Positions 17,368-25,793 of a stretch of DNA of 64,000 nucleotides are shown in pieces. The stretch covers positions 47,961-111,960 of the forward strand of contig JAUVZD010000011.1 of assembly GCA_030602715.1 (NCBI GenBank), given 5' to 3'. The position numbers were made by a program, and so were the translations under genes. Every line of letters begins with the position of its first letter. Position 1 is the stretch's first letter. The DNA is from Candidatus Coatesiibacteriota bacterium (GTDB lineage: Bacteria; RBG-13-66-14; B26-G2; JAUVZD01). Below the pieces are notes generated by a model. That model had not been told where the DNA came from, did no database searches, and was given only the letters and a program-made list of their open reading frames with translations.

Positions 17368-18477
17368 ATGATCTTTAGAAAAAACATAATCGTGTTTTTT
17401 CTGGTGGGTATATCACCGCTGTTTCTATTCTGTGACTATGAAACCCAACCAAAATCACCAACCAACCCACTGGGGGCAAAGAACATAACCGCAGGCAATG
17501 GCTTAAATGAAGGACCCGTGCATTTCAGCTATGATGGTTCAATTATGTATTACACAACACAAGAATACATCTATGACCATTATACCTGGCTTTGGCAGTA
17601 TGCAGGCGACCCAGAACTCCATTTCTGGCATCTAGAATATGAGGATTATGTAACCGCTGGACAGTTCCCACATCTTTCCGCAGATAATCAATATGTGGCT
17701 TACTCTGGGATAGATTGGGGTGGCTTGTATCAAGATGTATATAAATTTGATGCCATGAATCCCGCAGAGCATACCCCCCTAACCAACCTGCCCTGGATCT
17801 ACCAAGCCTTTGCCAGATACTGGCTACATGACAGCGATTATCTTCTCTGCCTCTCAGACAAAGACCGCGCCGAACCCCACGGGCTTTCCAACCCGGAGAT
17901 ATATCTCCTGCATAAAGATGGGGATACACCCGAAAACCCCATGATTCGCCTAACCTGGACAGAGGAATACGAATGCCCACATCAACCGTTAATAAGCCCC
18001 GACGACCAATGGGTTTACTACTGGCACTATCACTGCTTCTATCCCAACGAGCACTCCGACCTGTGGAAGGTCAAAACCGACGGCAGCGGTGAAAGGTATC
18101 AGATAGATTTTCCGGACACCTATGGTGTAGTGCGTATCAATGATATATCCCCCGATGGGCGTTGGTTGGCTCTACATCGTTCTCTAGATGAAGATGAGTG
18201 GGCTACTCAGTGGCAGATCTGCTACATTCCAGTTGAGGGCGGTGAACCAAGAATGTTCTTTGAACCGGTTAGCTATTACTTCGGAAAAGTTGCTTTTGTC
18301 CCCGGCTACGACCTTATCGCCTTCGTCTCGGACTTAGACCACCCCGGCGGTGAGACGGACATCTATGTCTATCCCTTCAATCCGGATGATGAGACCGGGG
18401 CACTGGATTTTGCCGAAATGGATAGATTCCAGTTGGATTTCAATCCGTGGAACTTCTTTGGGAATATTACAATCTAA
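17368..18477 (+). CDS. TolB-like beta-propeller lipoprotein
   Basis: 369 residues. Signal peptide with lipobox SPLFLFCDYE (Cys near 22). Repeated PD40/WD40-like blades follow (HFSYDGSIMYYTT, PHLSADNQYVAYSG, PLISPDDQWVYYWHY, NDISPDGRWLALHR), as in TolB-type six-bladed propellers. Probably on the outer face of a membrane. The start lies 16 bp after the right tRNA repeat, so the islet probably inserted upstream of this gene. No strong ribosome site is seen. Confidence 0.75.
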   Translation: MIFRKNIIVFFLVGISPLFLFCDYETQPKSPTNPLGAKNITAGNGLNEGPVHFSYDGSIMYYTTQEYIYDHYTWLWQYAGDPELHFWHLEYEDYVTAGQFPHLSADNQYVAYSGIDWGGLYQDVYKFDAMNPAEHTPLTNLPWIYQAFARYWLHDSDYLLCLSDKDRAEPHGLSNPEIYLLHKDGDTPENPMIRLTWTEEYECPHQPLISPDDQWVYYWHYHCFYPNEHSDLWKVKTDGSGERYQIDFPDTYGVVRINDISPDGRWLALHRSLDEDEWATQWQICYIPVEGGEPRMFFEPVSYYFGKVAFVPGYDLIAFVSDLDHPGGETDIYVYPFNPDDETGALDFAEMDRFQLDFNPWNFFGNITI

Positions 18478-18500
18478 ACACCTCCAAGCACCAGAAATTT

Positions 18501-18530
18501 ACCTCCATCCTCTTTTTTGAGGATGGAGGT
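18501..18530 (+). terminator. rho-independent terminator of the TolB-like gene
   Basis: Perfect 12-bp arms ACCTCCATCCTC / GAGGATGGAGGT with a T6 loop, followed by TTTCTTATGTTT. Confidence 0.85.
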
Positions 18531-18554
18531 TTCTTATGTTTAAAAAAATATCGC

Positions 18555-18583
18555 TTGGAAGACTTTGCCTGTTGTGATAATAT
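18555..18583 (+). promoter_or_regulatory. promoter of the 18627 membrane protein gene
   Basis: TTGGAA, 17 bp, TAATAT. Confidence 0.5.
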
Positions 18584-18626
18584 CCCTACAATCATAACCA
18601 CCATTTGAAAAGCGAGGTCGGTCAAT

Positions 18627-19109
18627 ATGACCAAATCTCTCTACCTGCGCATCCTCTGTATTATCGGCTTCCTACTATTCCTTCTTGTCTTCGTCGCCCA
18701 GCTCCTGCTCATCTTCCTCCCCAACTGGAAATATACCGCCCTGCTGTGGGTGGATGTGGCTACGGAGAACATACAGGAGCTTCTCAATGTGGTCGTCTAT
18801 CTGGAGTGCTTCGTAATCGTTCCCATGATACTTATCGGCCTGGTCATGCTCTTCTTCGGCAGTTCCCGGGGGGCGTGGATGGTCCTGCAGGGCACCATCA
18901 TGGTCGCCTTCCTGGACTTCATCGTGCACCTGCTGGTGCTGGGCGGATTCCAGCACATCAATAACTGGCTCAATTTCTGGCTGGCTATGGCGCCCTACAT
19001 CATCTGGTATATCCTGATGTGGATAGAACTGGGGAGAAAGCGCCGCCTCCTGCTGGCAAGCCCCCAGGGGGTGATCTCCGCCCTGGAGGAGATGCCCAGG
19101 AGTGAGTGA
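18627..19109 (+). CDS. four-helix integral membrane protein, unknown
   Basis: 160 residues with four clear hydrophobic helices (around residues 7-30, 52-75, 85-105 and 115-133) and a short polar C-terminus. No family recognised. Single-gene unit with its own promoter and terminator. ATG at 18627; GAGGTCGG lies upstream. Confidence 0.65.
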   Translation: MTKSLYLRILCIIGFLLFLLVFVAQLLLIFLPNWKYTALLWVDVATENIQELLNVVVYLECFVIVPMILIGLVMLFFGSSRGAWMVLQGTIMVAFLDFIVHLLVLGGFQHINNWLNFWLAMAPYIIWYILMWIELGRKRRLLLASPQGVISALEEMPRSE

Positions 19110-19140
19110 GGAAAATAGCCAGAAGATATAGACATTATAA

Positions 19141-19160
19141 AGCCCCCAGAGATGGGGGCT
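19141..19160 (+). terminator. rho-independent terminator
   Basis: AGCCCCC / GGGGGCT arms followed by TTTTTCT, 31 bp after the membrane protein stop. Confidence 0.85.
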
Positions 19161-19210
19161 TTTTCTATTGTTGGCGTCTTTCGGAAAGCCTAACGGCGGA
19201 CCCCCCTTAA

Positions 19211-20158
19211 TCACACTACAAAGTTAAACAGATAGCCAGTGAGGATGATGCTGACGGTCAAGATGCCTGCGAATATCAAAATCAGGCGTGTCTTCATCAC
19301 CTGCCGTAAGATGATGAACTCCGGCAGGGAGAGGGCGGTAACCGCCATAAGGAAAGCCAGGGCGGTCCCCAGAGGGAGCCCCTTTTCCAAAAGGGCGGTC
19401 ACTATAGGTATGGCACCGGCGGCACCGGCGTAGAGGGGGACGCCCAGGAGCACCGCCGTTGGAACTCCCCAGAGGGTGGACTGTGAGGAGAAGCGCAGGA
19501 TTATATCCCCGGGGATGTATCCATGGATGAAGGCACCGACAGCGATGCCGATGACGATAAAGAGCCAGATCCTCTTGAGAATATCCCGGGTATAAGCCAC
19601 AGCATAACGAAGGCGTTCCCGCTGACTCCACTGCTTTTCTTCCACCTCACCAAAGTGAATATTACGAACATGGTCCTGCAAGAATCTATCCGGGCGCAGC
19701 CAGCCGATGACCAACCCTGAGACGACAGCCACGACAAGACCGGTACCAAGATAAATCAAAGCCACCTTCCAGCCGACAAGCGCGATTAGCAATATTAGAG
19801 CTACCTCGTTCACCATCGGGGCGCTGACCAGGAAGGAGAAGGTGACCCCCAAGGGGACGCCGGCTTCAATGAAGCCGATGAACAGCGGTATCGCAGAGCA
19901 GGTGCAGAAGGGGGTGGCTACGCCTATCCCGGCGGCGAAGATATTGCCGACGACCGGAAGTTTTTGGGAGAGGAATCGCCGCACCCTTTGCGGGGGCAGG
20001 TAACTGCGCACATAGCTGACCATAAAGATGACCACCAACATCATGAAGAAAATCTTCATGGTGTCCCAGATGAAGAAGTTCAACGCCTCCCCCAGACGGT
20101 TCTCCGGCGAAAGCCCGATCAACTCATAGACCAACCAGTCGGCGATGGGTTTGAACAA
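19211..20158 (-). CDS. permease of the ArsP / YraQ (UPF0718) family
   Basis: 315 residues, about eight membrane helices. It has the diagnostic Cys loop ATPFCTCSAIPLFIGFIEAG near residue 80 and the matching FLVSAPMVNEVALILL; a second half repeats the fold (YAGAAGAIPIVTALLEKG). ArsP members export trivalent organoarsenicals; others are unassigned. TTG start with AAAGGGA upstream. Third gene of the arsR-thioredoxin-permease operon, 11 bp after the thioredoxin-like gene, so regulation by ArsR and a metalloid role are likely. Confidence 0.85.
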   Translation of the reverse strand: MFKPIADWLVYELIGLSPENRLGEALNFFIWDTMKIFFMMLVVIFMVSYVRSYLPPQRVRRFLSQKLPVVGNIFAAGIGVATPFCTCSAIPLFIGFIEAGVPLGVTFSFLVSAPMVNEVALILLIALVGWKVALIYLGTGLVVAVVSGLVIGWLRPDRFLQDHVRNIHFGEVEEKQWSQRERLRYAVAYTRDILKRIWLFIVIGIAVGAFIHGYIPGDIILRFSSQSTLWGVPTAVLLGVPLYAGAAGAIPIVTALLEKGLPLGTALAFLMAVTALSLPEFIILRQVMKTRLILIFAGILTVSIILTGYLFNFVV

Positions 20159-20169
20159 AATAGTTCCCT

Positions 20170-20424
20170 TTAGTCTTGGCTGGCGAGGGCGTTTACGATC
20201 AGGGTGGTCAAACGGGCTTTATCGGGCACGGTGCCGTCGGAATGGACCAGCTTCCCGTCAATAACCACACCGGGGGTCATGGGGGCGCCGTAAGAGGCAA
20301 TCTTCTTTATATCGGTGACCTTGACCACTTCGGCATCCAAAGCCATCTCGGAGACAATCTGTTTTGTGGTCTTTTCCACTTGATTGCATTTGGGACAGCC
20401 CATTCCCAGTATCTCAATCTTCAT
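20170..20424 (-). CDS. thioredoxin-like small redox protein (CPKC)
   Basis: 84 residues: MKIEILGMGCPKCNQVEKTT carries the CxxC near residue 10, and APMTPGVVIDGKLV supplies the cis-Pro loop. It belongs to the small thioredoxin-fold family found next to ArsR and UPF0718 permeases. It may reduce or pass on the permease substrate or its partner cysteines. AAAGGGG site before the ATG. Confidence 0.85.
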   Translation of the reverse strand: MKIEILGMGCPKCNQVEKTTKQIVSEMALDAEVVKVTDIKKIASYGAPMTPGVVIDGKLVHSDGTVPDKARLTTLIVNALASQD

Positions 20425-20464
20425 AGCTAAATACCCCTTTTAAGGATAAGTGAATCGTCTCCAC

Positions 20465-20824
20465 TTAGGAAGCATCTCGCCCGGACCTGGCGGAACAGCA
20501 ACCGCTGGCAAGCCTCTCATTCAACCTCTCCCGGTCCTCAATTATGAGCTTATCTTCGGCAATTTGAGCCAGTATCGCCGATATGGTACCCATAAACTCT
20601 GCATTTGACTTATCAATAGAATAATGCACCCATCTCTCCACCCGTTTGGCGCAGACTATCCCCGCGTGGCGCAAGACCGCACAGTGGCGAGAGACCGTCG
20701 GCTGGGAGAGCCCCAGGACGGCGACCAGGTCGCAGACGCAGAGAGGTCCGTCGCTGAGCAGAGAGAGGATTCGCAGACGAGTGGGGTTGGCGCAAGCTTG
20801 AAGCATTTGGATGATTTTTTCCAT
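20465..20824 (-). CDS. arsR: ArsR-family metalloregulator
   Basis: 119 residues, winged helix. It has ANPTRLRILSLLSDGPLCVCDL, with the CxC metal site of ArsR repressors in helix alpha-3, the recognition helix LSQPTVSRHCAVLRHAGIV, and a C-terminal SGCCSARSG that may add ligands. It represses at a site overlapping its own promoter (20865-20883). It leads the minus-strand operon with the thioredoxin-like protein and permease. A truncated paralogue lies at 22571-22690. Confidence 0.92.
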   Translation of the reverse strand: MEKIIQMLQACANPTRLRILSLLSDGPLCVCDLVAVLGLSQPTVSRHCAVLRHAGIVCAKRVERWVHYSIDKSNAEFMGTISAILAQIAEDKLIIEDRERLNERLASGCCSARSGRDAS

Positions 20825-20864
20825 TCTTTTTCTTGACTTTTTGAAGCATATTGGTTATGATTTC

Positions 20865-20914
20865 ATATTCACATATGTGCATAATAGTATATCATAAAGT
20901 CCTTAGAATATCAA
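20865..20914 (-). promoter_or_regulatory. arsR promoter and operator
   Basis: On the minus strand TTGATA (20909-20914), 17 bp, TATACT (20886-20891). Just downstream at 20865-20883 is ATATTCACATATGTGCATA (plus-strand reading) with the inner palindrome CACATATGTG. The same 19-mer with one change lies before the truncated arsR at 22724-22742. Confidence 0.75.
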
Positions 20915-21023
20915 GAAAAACCCATACTATAAGTAGTGGAGAGTTCTTATGAGTTAAACATCGCTATAAGCAATAAAAAACAACTGCAAACAAATTACTT
21001 TTGGAATCAAAAGGAGCTTTAAG

Positions 21024-21611
21024 ATGAAAATCAAAACAGCCTTCTCTATTATTCTTGCCGTTTTTCTCGTTGCCAGTCTCACTTATTTGATCTATAGAGA
21101 AATCGACCAGCGTAAGGAAAAATCCAATATAACCAGCAAAGACCACATTGCCAACGAACCCAATTGGGATATAAATAATGACATTATTGAAAAAGCGAGT
21201 GATAATATGTCAAATGATAATGAAGCTAACAATGACAATTCATCACAAAAACCAATAGAAAACAACTTCAAAGTGGTCACTTATTTATTTCATAAAACTC
21301 ACCGCTGTCCAAGCTGTAATACAATTGAAGATCTTACCACAAAGACCCTTAATAAATATTTTTCGGCTGAACTCCAAAAGAAGGAGCTGGAATTTATTTC
21401 TATAAATGTTGACGAACCACAGAACAGACATTACATAGAAGACTATCAGTTATTCACTATCTCCCTGGTAATTGCACTTTATGATGGTAATAGGGAGGAA
21501 AAATGGCAGAATTTGGACAAGGTGTGGGTCTATCTGAACGATCAAGAGAAATTTAGCCAGTATATTATGACCAGCATCAAAAGCTATCTTTCCGAATCAG
21601 GGATAGAATAA
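21024..21611 (+). CDS. arsF: ArsF-family thioredoxin-fold protein, membrane anchored
   Basis: 195 residues. N-terminal membrane anchor (residues 5-25), an Asn/Asp-rich linker, then a thioredoxin-like domain with THRCPSCNTIEDLTTKTL (CxxC near 95) and INVDEPQNRHYIEDYQLFT. These segments match proteins annotated as nitrophenyl compound nitroreductase subunit ArsF, from arsEFG-type clusters acting on aromatic arsenicals (family knowledge recalled, not searched). AAAGGAG site. The ATG of the ArsG-like gene follows its stop codon directly. Codon use is clearly AT-richer than the surrounding genes. Confidence 0.75.
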   Translation: MKIKTAFSIILAVFLVASLTYLIYREIDQRKEKSNITSKDHIANEPNWDINNDIIEKASDNMSNDNEANNDNSSQKPIENNFKVVTYLFHKTHRCPSCNTIEDLTTKTLNKYFSAELQKKELEFISINVDEPQNRHYIEDYQLFTISLVIALYDGNREEKWQNLDKVWVYLNDQEKFSQYIMTSIKSYLSESGIE

Positions 21612-22292
21612 ATGCTTCTGTTTTTTGCCACTGCTCTCTGGTTAGGAATACTAACCTCTATTAGTCCATGCCCCTTAGCCTCCAATATTGCTGCCGTCTC
21701 TTATACTTCACTACGGCTAAATAGACGCTTTCAGGCACTTTTCTATGCATTAGTCTATACTTTGGGAAGAAGTATAACTTATATAGGAATTGGCTTTCTA
21801 ATCATCAAAACCCTGATAACTATTCCTACTATCTCTCAATTCCTGCAACTATATATCAATAAGATACTGGGGTTACTATTAGTTGTGACCGGTATGCTTT
21901 TGTTGGACCTTATCAAACTTAAAATGCCCAGGCTATCTCCTTCAGAAAAAATGCAGGTCAAATTTGACCGTCTGGGTATTATCGGCTCGTTTTTCCTGGG
22001 TATTCTTTTTGCTTTGGCTTTCTGCCCGGTCTCGGCAGCTTTGTATTTTGGAAGTCTTATCCCCCTTGCTCTACAGTCCAATTCAAGAATTATAATGCCT
22101 TTATTATATGGGATAGGGACTAGTTTTCCTGTTTTGTTTTTCTCATTGGTGGTCGCTATATGGTCACAATATGCCAGTAATATATACAAGAAATTAATTA
22201 GAATAGAGTTCTATTTACGCAGGATAACCGGTGTTATATTTATTCTGGTGGGAGCTTATTACATTCTGGCTTATGTTTTTGAAATTTTTTGA
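21612..22292 (+). CDS. arsG: ArsG-family (DsbD/CcdA-like) membrane transporter
   Basis: 226 residues, six to seven membrane helices. Two paired motifs are typical of the LysE/DsbD-like fold: ILTSISPCPLASNIAAVSY near residue 20 and LFALAFCPVSAALYFGS near residue 140. It matches ArsG-type efflux permeases encoded after ArsF. The likely role is electron transfer or efflux for an arsenical. It starts immediately after the arsF stop, so translation is coupled. Confidence 0.75.
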   Translation: MLLFFATALWLGILTSISPCPLASNIAAVSYTSLRLNRRFQALFYALVYTLGRSITYIGIGFLIIKTLITIPTISQFLQLYINKILGLLLVVTGMLLLDLIKLKMPRLSPSEKMQVKFDRLGIIGSFFLGILFALAFCPVSAALYFGSLIPLALQSNSRIIMPLLYGIGTSFPVLFFSLVVAIWSQYASNIYKKLIRIEFYLRRITGVIFILVGAYYILAYVFEIF

Positions 22293-22306
22293 GTGAGAGG
22301 AAAAAA

Positions 22307-22546
22307 ATGAAGATTACTGTTGCCGGACCAGGATGCCCACGGTGTAAACAGACAAAAGAGAATTTGATTAAAGCCTGTAAAGAGCTAGGAATAGAGGCGG
22401 AAATTGTATTTATTAACAATGTATTTGAATATATGAAAATGGGAGTCCGAACGACTCCAGCAGTTCTCATTGATAATAAGATTGTTGTATCTGGTTTTTC
22501 ACCCAGTGTGAGTCAATTGAAGAAGTTTTTATCCACCGAATTATAA
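22307..22546 (+). CDS. thioredoxin-like small redox protein (CPRC)
   Basis: 79 residues, MKITVAGPGCPRCKQTKENL, with CxxC near residue 10 and RTTPAVLIDNKIV as the cis-Pro loop. Paralogue of the protein at 20170-20424. The ATG at 22307 has GAGAGG upstream; a TTG at 22289 overlaps the arsG end and is less likely. Last gene of the arsF-arsG-trx unit. Confidence 0.85.
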   Translation: MKITVAGPGCPRCKQTKENLIKACKELGIEAEIVFINNVFEYMKMGVRTTPAVLIDNKIVVSGFSPSVSQLKKFLSTEL

Positions 22547-22570
22547 TAAACCTTCCTTTCAATATGGTCT

Positions 22571-22690
22571 TTATCCCTTCCCTCCGGCCCCCAGGTCACA
22601 GACGCAGAGAGGTCCGTCGGAAAGCAGGGCTAAGATGCGCAGCCTGGTCGCATCCGCACACGCCCGCAACATATTGACGACATTATCCAT
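22571..22690 (-). pseudogene. truncated arsR paralogue
   Basis: 39 residues from the ATG at 22690. It reads MDNVVNMLRACADATRLRIL, then ALLSDGPLCVCDL, then diverges (GAGGKG) and stops at 22571. It matches the first 33 or so residues of the arsR at 20465-20824, then loses the recognition helix and dimer region. The 20-mer agacgcagagaggtccgtcg occurs in both copies. Promoter and operator are still present upstream. Confidence 0.85.
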
Positions 22691-22723
22691 AGGATAATAC
22701 CTCAGTTAATTCAGGTATGCTTA

Positions 22724-22767
22724 TATGCACATATATGAATATAACACATCACGGATAAGAAAGTCAA
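22724..22767 (-). promoter_or_regulatory. promoter and ArsR-type operator before the truncated arsR
   Basis: Minus strand: TTGACT (22762-22767), 18 bp, TATATT (22738-22743), then the operator ATATTCATATATGTGCATA at 22724-22742, differing by one base from that at 20865-20883. Confidence 0.65.
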
Positions 22768-22812
22768 GGGATTTCGGGTGGATTATAAAGATAATTACCC
22801 TCAGGTTTTCAC

Positions 22813-22841
22813 TTGATTTAACTGGCTTCCTGTGATAAATT
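22813..22841 (+). promoter_or_regulatory. promoter of the four-gene membrane operon
   Basis: TTGATT, 17 bp, TAAATT, about 80 bp before the ATG at 22921. Confidence 0.5.
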
Positions 22842-22920
22842 TATAGATAAATAGTAAATGGGTGGCTACTCAACCGTCCAGGTGTCATCAATAGTTTTTA
22901 ACCTAAGGAGTGGTGGAGGT

Positions 22921-24180
22921 ATGCCGAAAAGAAAGGGAGGAATCCCTACCCTGACAAGTAAAGCGCCCACAGCCGGTCTTCTTTCGGTGATGGTCGCTTT
23001 ATTTGTTTTCTCTCTAGTGCCGACTGTTACCTGGGGACAGCCGGCTCCCAGACCCCCAACAAATCTCCAGGGAGAGGACTTCCCCCTTGATGACGGAAGA
23101 CGCATTCAACTCACCTGGGCTCTCTCCCCGGATGACAGAGAAGGGGGCTTGGTAGAGGAATACATCCTCCTGCGCAGTACCAAAGAGGAAGGACCCTACA
23201 CAGAGCTTCCCTACAGCATCCCTCTGGGTTCGGATAGCTATGTAGATTCCGGCGAGGTGGATGAAAACGGGGTAACCGTAGTGGAAGAGCCGAGAAACAA
23301 CATAAAATTCTACTACAAAATCATAGCCCTGGGAAAGGGAGGCGTGCGCAGTGAGGAATGCTTGATTGATGGGCCGGTTGTGGCTACTCGCCAGTGGTTC
23401 CACCCCGGACGAGTAAACATGCTGGTGGCAAGCATCGTCCTCTCCCTGCTCATCCTCTTCTTCATCTGGCAGGCGTCCCTGGGTAAGGAGTTGTACATCC
23501 GTCCCCTCGCCGGACTGGAAGCGGTTCAGGAAGCCATCGGTCGCGCCACCGAGATGGGAAAACCGGTGCTCTTTATCCCCGGCATTATGGACATGGATGA
23601 CATCCAGACCATCGCCGGAGTGACCATCCTGGGCCGGGTAGCTCGTATGGTAGCGGAGTATGACGCTGATATCCTGGTGCCCTGCTCCCGTTCATTGGTC
23701 ATGACCATCGCTTCGGAGGTGGTGCGGGAGGCTTACCTGGACGCCGGCCGTCCAGATGCCTTTAAGCCGGACAACATCCGCTATCTGACCGACGACCAGT
23801 TCGGATATGTCGCCGGCGTGGACGGTATTATGCTCCGTGAGCGACCGGCGGCAAACTTCTACCTGGGCACCTTCTACGCCGAATCCCTGATCCTTGCCGA
23901 GACCGGCGCCTCCGTGGGAGCCATTCAGATAGCGGGAACTGCCATGCCCAGCCAGCTTCCCTTCTTCGTCGCCGCCTGCGACTATACGCTGATAGGCGAG
24001 GAACTCTTCGCCGCCAGCGCCTATCTCTCCAAGGAGCCCAAGCAGTTGGGCAGTCTGGTGGGGCAGGACTGGGGAAAGTTAATCTTTCTCCTCTTCATCA
24101 TCATCGGCTCCATCATAGCCATCTTCAACCAGCTCAATCCGGACCTGATCAGCATCAAGTCCTGGTTTGAGATACAATAG
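22921..24180 (+). CDS. FN3-containing membrane protein (DUF6754-like), gene 1 of the operon
   Basis: 419 residues. The order is: signal peptide (LLSVMVALFVFSLVPTVTWG); a fibronectin-III-like domain (PTNLQGEDFPLDDGRRIQLT, WALSPDD, EEYILLRSTKEEGPY, YYKIIALGKGG); a membrane helix (MLVASIVLSLLILFFIW); a roughly 190-residue alpha/beta domain opening GKPVLFIPGIMDM; a final helix (LIFLLFIIIGSIIAIF). I associate this layout with DUF6754 proteins from candidate-phylum genomes, from memory. Function unknown. ATG at 22921 with GGAGGT directly upstream. Three membrane proteins follow in the same direction with gaps of 17-42 bp. Confidence 0.65.
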   Translation: MPKRKGGIPTLTSKAPTAGLLSVMVALFVFSLVPTVTWGQPAPRPPTNLQGEDFPLDDGRRIQLTWALSPDDREGGLVEEYILLRSTKEEGPYTELPYSIPLGSDSYVDSGEVDENGVTVVEEPRNNIKFYYKIIALGKGGVRSEECLIDGPVVATRQWFHPGRVNMLVASIVLSLLILFFIWQASLGKELYIRPLAGLEAVQEAIGRATEMGKPVLFIPGIMDMDDIQTIAGVTILGRVARMVAEYDADILVPCSRSLVMTIASEVVREAYLDAGRPDAFKPDNIRYLTDDQFGYVAGVDGIMLRERPAANFYLGTFYAESLILAETGASVGAIQIAGTAMPSQLPFFVAACDYTLIGEELFAASAYLSKEPKQLGSLVGQDWGKLIFLLFIIIGSIIAIFNQLNPDLISIKSWFEIQ

Positions 24181-24197
24181 AAGGGGGGAGGAGAAAA

Positions 24198-24818
24198 GTG
24201 AAAAAACAGTTTCCCCTAGCCATTGTATTTATCGCCGGCATGATCTTCATCGTGCAGTTCTTCTCCCCGGCATTCACCCCCATTCAAGAGCGCTTCACTC
24301 ATTGGTATATCGTCGTAGCTGTCTTCGCCTTCGTTTTGGGCTTAGCCAACCTGACCAGACTCAATCTGCAGAAAATTCATCGCCAACAGGAGGGCTGGAT
24401 TTACAGCATACCCCTGCTCATTGGTCTGGCGGGAATGGCTCTCTGCTCGTTCATCTTCGGCATTGAAGAAGGACCCTTCGTATGGCTATTTAACAACATG
24501 ATGCTTCCCATGTCTGCGACCATGTTCTCTCTCCTTGCCTTCTTCGTGGCTTCCGCTTCGTATCGCGCCTTCCGTGCCCGCCACAAGGAAGCGGTTATGC
24601 TATTGGTCGCTGCGGTCATCGTCATGCTGGGTCAGGTCCCCATCGGCTCCGCCGGCTTCATGGAACATCTGAGGCTCTCCGATATCACCCAGTGGATTAT
24701 GGCTTATCCCAATATGGCCGGTCAGCGGGCAATTATGATCGGCGCCGCCCTGGGGGTGGTGGCTATCTCCTTGCGCATCCTTCTGGGCATTGAACGTGCC
24801 TATCTAGGTGAGGATTAA
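24198..24818 (+). CDS. integral membrane protein, gene 2 of the operon
   Basis: 206 residues, about six helices, GTG start with GGGAGGAGA. Loops are short, with basic clusters (SASYRAFRARHKEA) facing the cytoplasm. No family recognised. It begins 17 bp after the FN3 protein. Confidence 0.7.
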   Translation: MKKQFPLAIVFIAGMIFIVQFFSPAFTPIQERFTHWYIVVAVFAFVLGLANLTRLNLQKIHRQQEGWIYSIPLLIGLAGMALCSFIFGIEEGPFVWLFNNMMLPMSATMFSLLAFFVASASYRAFRARHKEAVMLLVAAVIVMLGQVPIGSAGFMEHLRLSDITQWIMAYPNMAGQRAIMIGAALGVVAISLRILLGIERAYLGED

Positions 24819-24854
24819 TCCCCTATCCTAAGGTAAAAACGAAAGGGAAAAACA

Positions 24855-25751
24855 ATGGGACTCGTAAAGACTATGTCCAGCTTAGATAGGCGGATTATCT
24901 TCCTAGTCGTCGCCCTGGCGGTAATCATCCCCCTGCTTTTACCCATCGGTCTGCCTATTAAACCTACCGCTCCGGTTAAAGCGTTTTATGATTCCACAGA
25001 GTTGATACCCGAGGGCTCTTATGTGCTTATCTCCTTTGATTACGACCCCGCCACCATGCCCGAGCTTCAGCCCATGGCTATCTCCCTGCTCTATCACTGT
25101 TTCAGCAAAAAATTGAAGGTGGTAATGATGGCCCTCTGGCCCCAGGGTCCTCAGATGGCTGACCTGGCTATGGAGGTGGTCAACCAACAACTGCAAGCTG
25201 AGGGCAAACCCCTGCCGGAATATGGTAAAGACTATGTGAACCTGGGATACAAATCCGGGGGTGGTTTGGTGATTATCGGTCTTGCCACCAACTTCGGCGC
25301 CATCTTTCCCCTGGACACCAACGGAATTCGTATCTCAGAACTTCCGCTCATGGACAAAGTAAAATCCGCCCACGATCTGCAAGCGGTGTTCTCCCTCTCC
25401 GCCGGAGACCCGGGCATCCCCGCATGGGTTATGGTCAGCCGTATGGCTGGTTATCCCACACCGCCCCAGCCGGGTGAGACCGATATCACCGGTAAGATGT
25501 TAATCCTAGGTGGTGCCACCGCAGTCTCCGCCCCACAATTCTACCCCTATCTCAACACCAACCAGATGCAGGGGCTTCTGGGGGGAATGCGCGGTGCCGC
25601 CGACTACGAGACGCTACTCGCATTACCCGGCACAGCGAGTGAGGGTATGGACCCTCAATCTATCGCCCACTTGGTAATCGTGATATTCATCATCATGGCA
25701 AATATATTCTTCTTCCTGGAGAAACGCCAGGAAGAGAGGAAAGCAACCTAA
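24855..25751 (+). CDS. two-helix membrane protein with central alpha/beta domain, gene 3 of the operon
   Basis: 298 residues. N-terminal helix IIFLVVALAVIIPLLLPIG and C-terminal helix IAHLVIVIFIIMANIFFF bracket a roughly 230-residue domain. That domain has strand-loop-helix units (IPEGSYVLISFDYDPATMPE, KVVMMALWPQGPQ, SGGGLVIIGLATNFG, GKMLILGGATAVSAPQF), suggesting a Rossmann-like or periplasmic-binding fold. No catalytic motif recognised. AAAGGGA site. Confidence 0.7.
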   Translation: MGLVKTMSSLDRRIIFLVVALAVIIPLLLPIGLPIKPTAPVKAFYDSTELIPEGSYVLISFDYDPATMPELQPMAISLLYHCFSKKLKVVMMALWPQGPQMADLAMEVVNQQLQAEGKPLPEYGKDYVNLGYKSGGGLVIIGLATNFGAIFPLDTNGIRISELPLMDKVKSAHDLQAVFSLSAGDPGIPAWVMVSRMAGYPTPPQPGETDITGKMLILGGATAVSAPQFYPYLNTNQMQGLLGGMRGAADYETLLALPGTASEGMDPQSIAHLVIVIFIIMANIFFFLEKRQEERKAT

Positions 25752-25793
25752 CTCCCCCCGGGGGAGAGACCCTTTACGGAGAGGAATTAAAAA

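Noticed and set aside
20170-22546. The two thioredoxin-like genes as glutaredoxins for general redox
   Set aside because: Their size, single CxxC and placement in arsR/permease and arsFG units fit the small metalloid-cluster thioredoxin family better.
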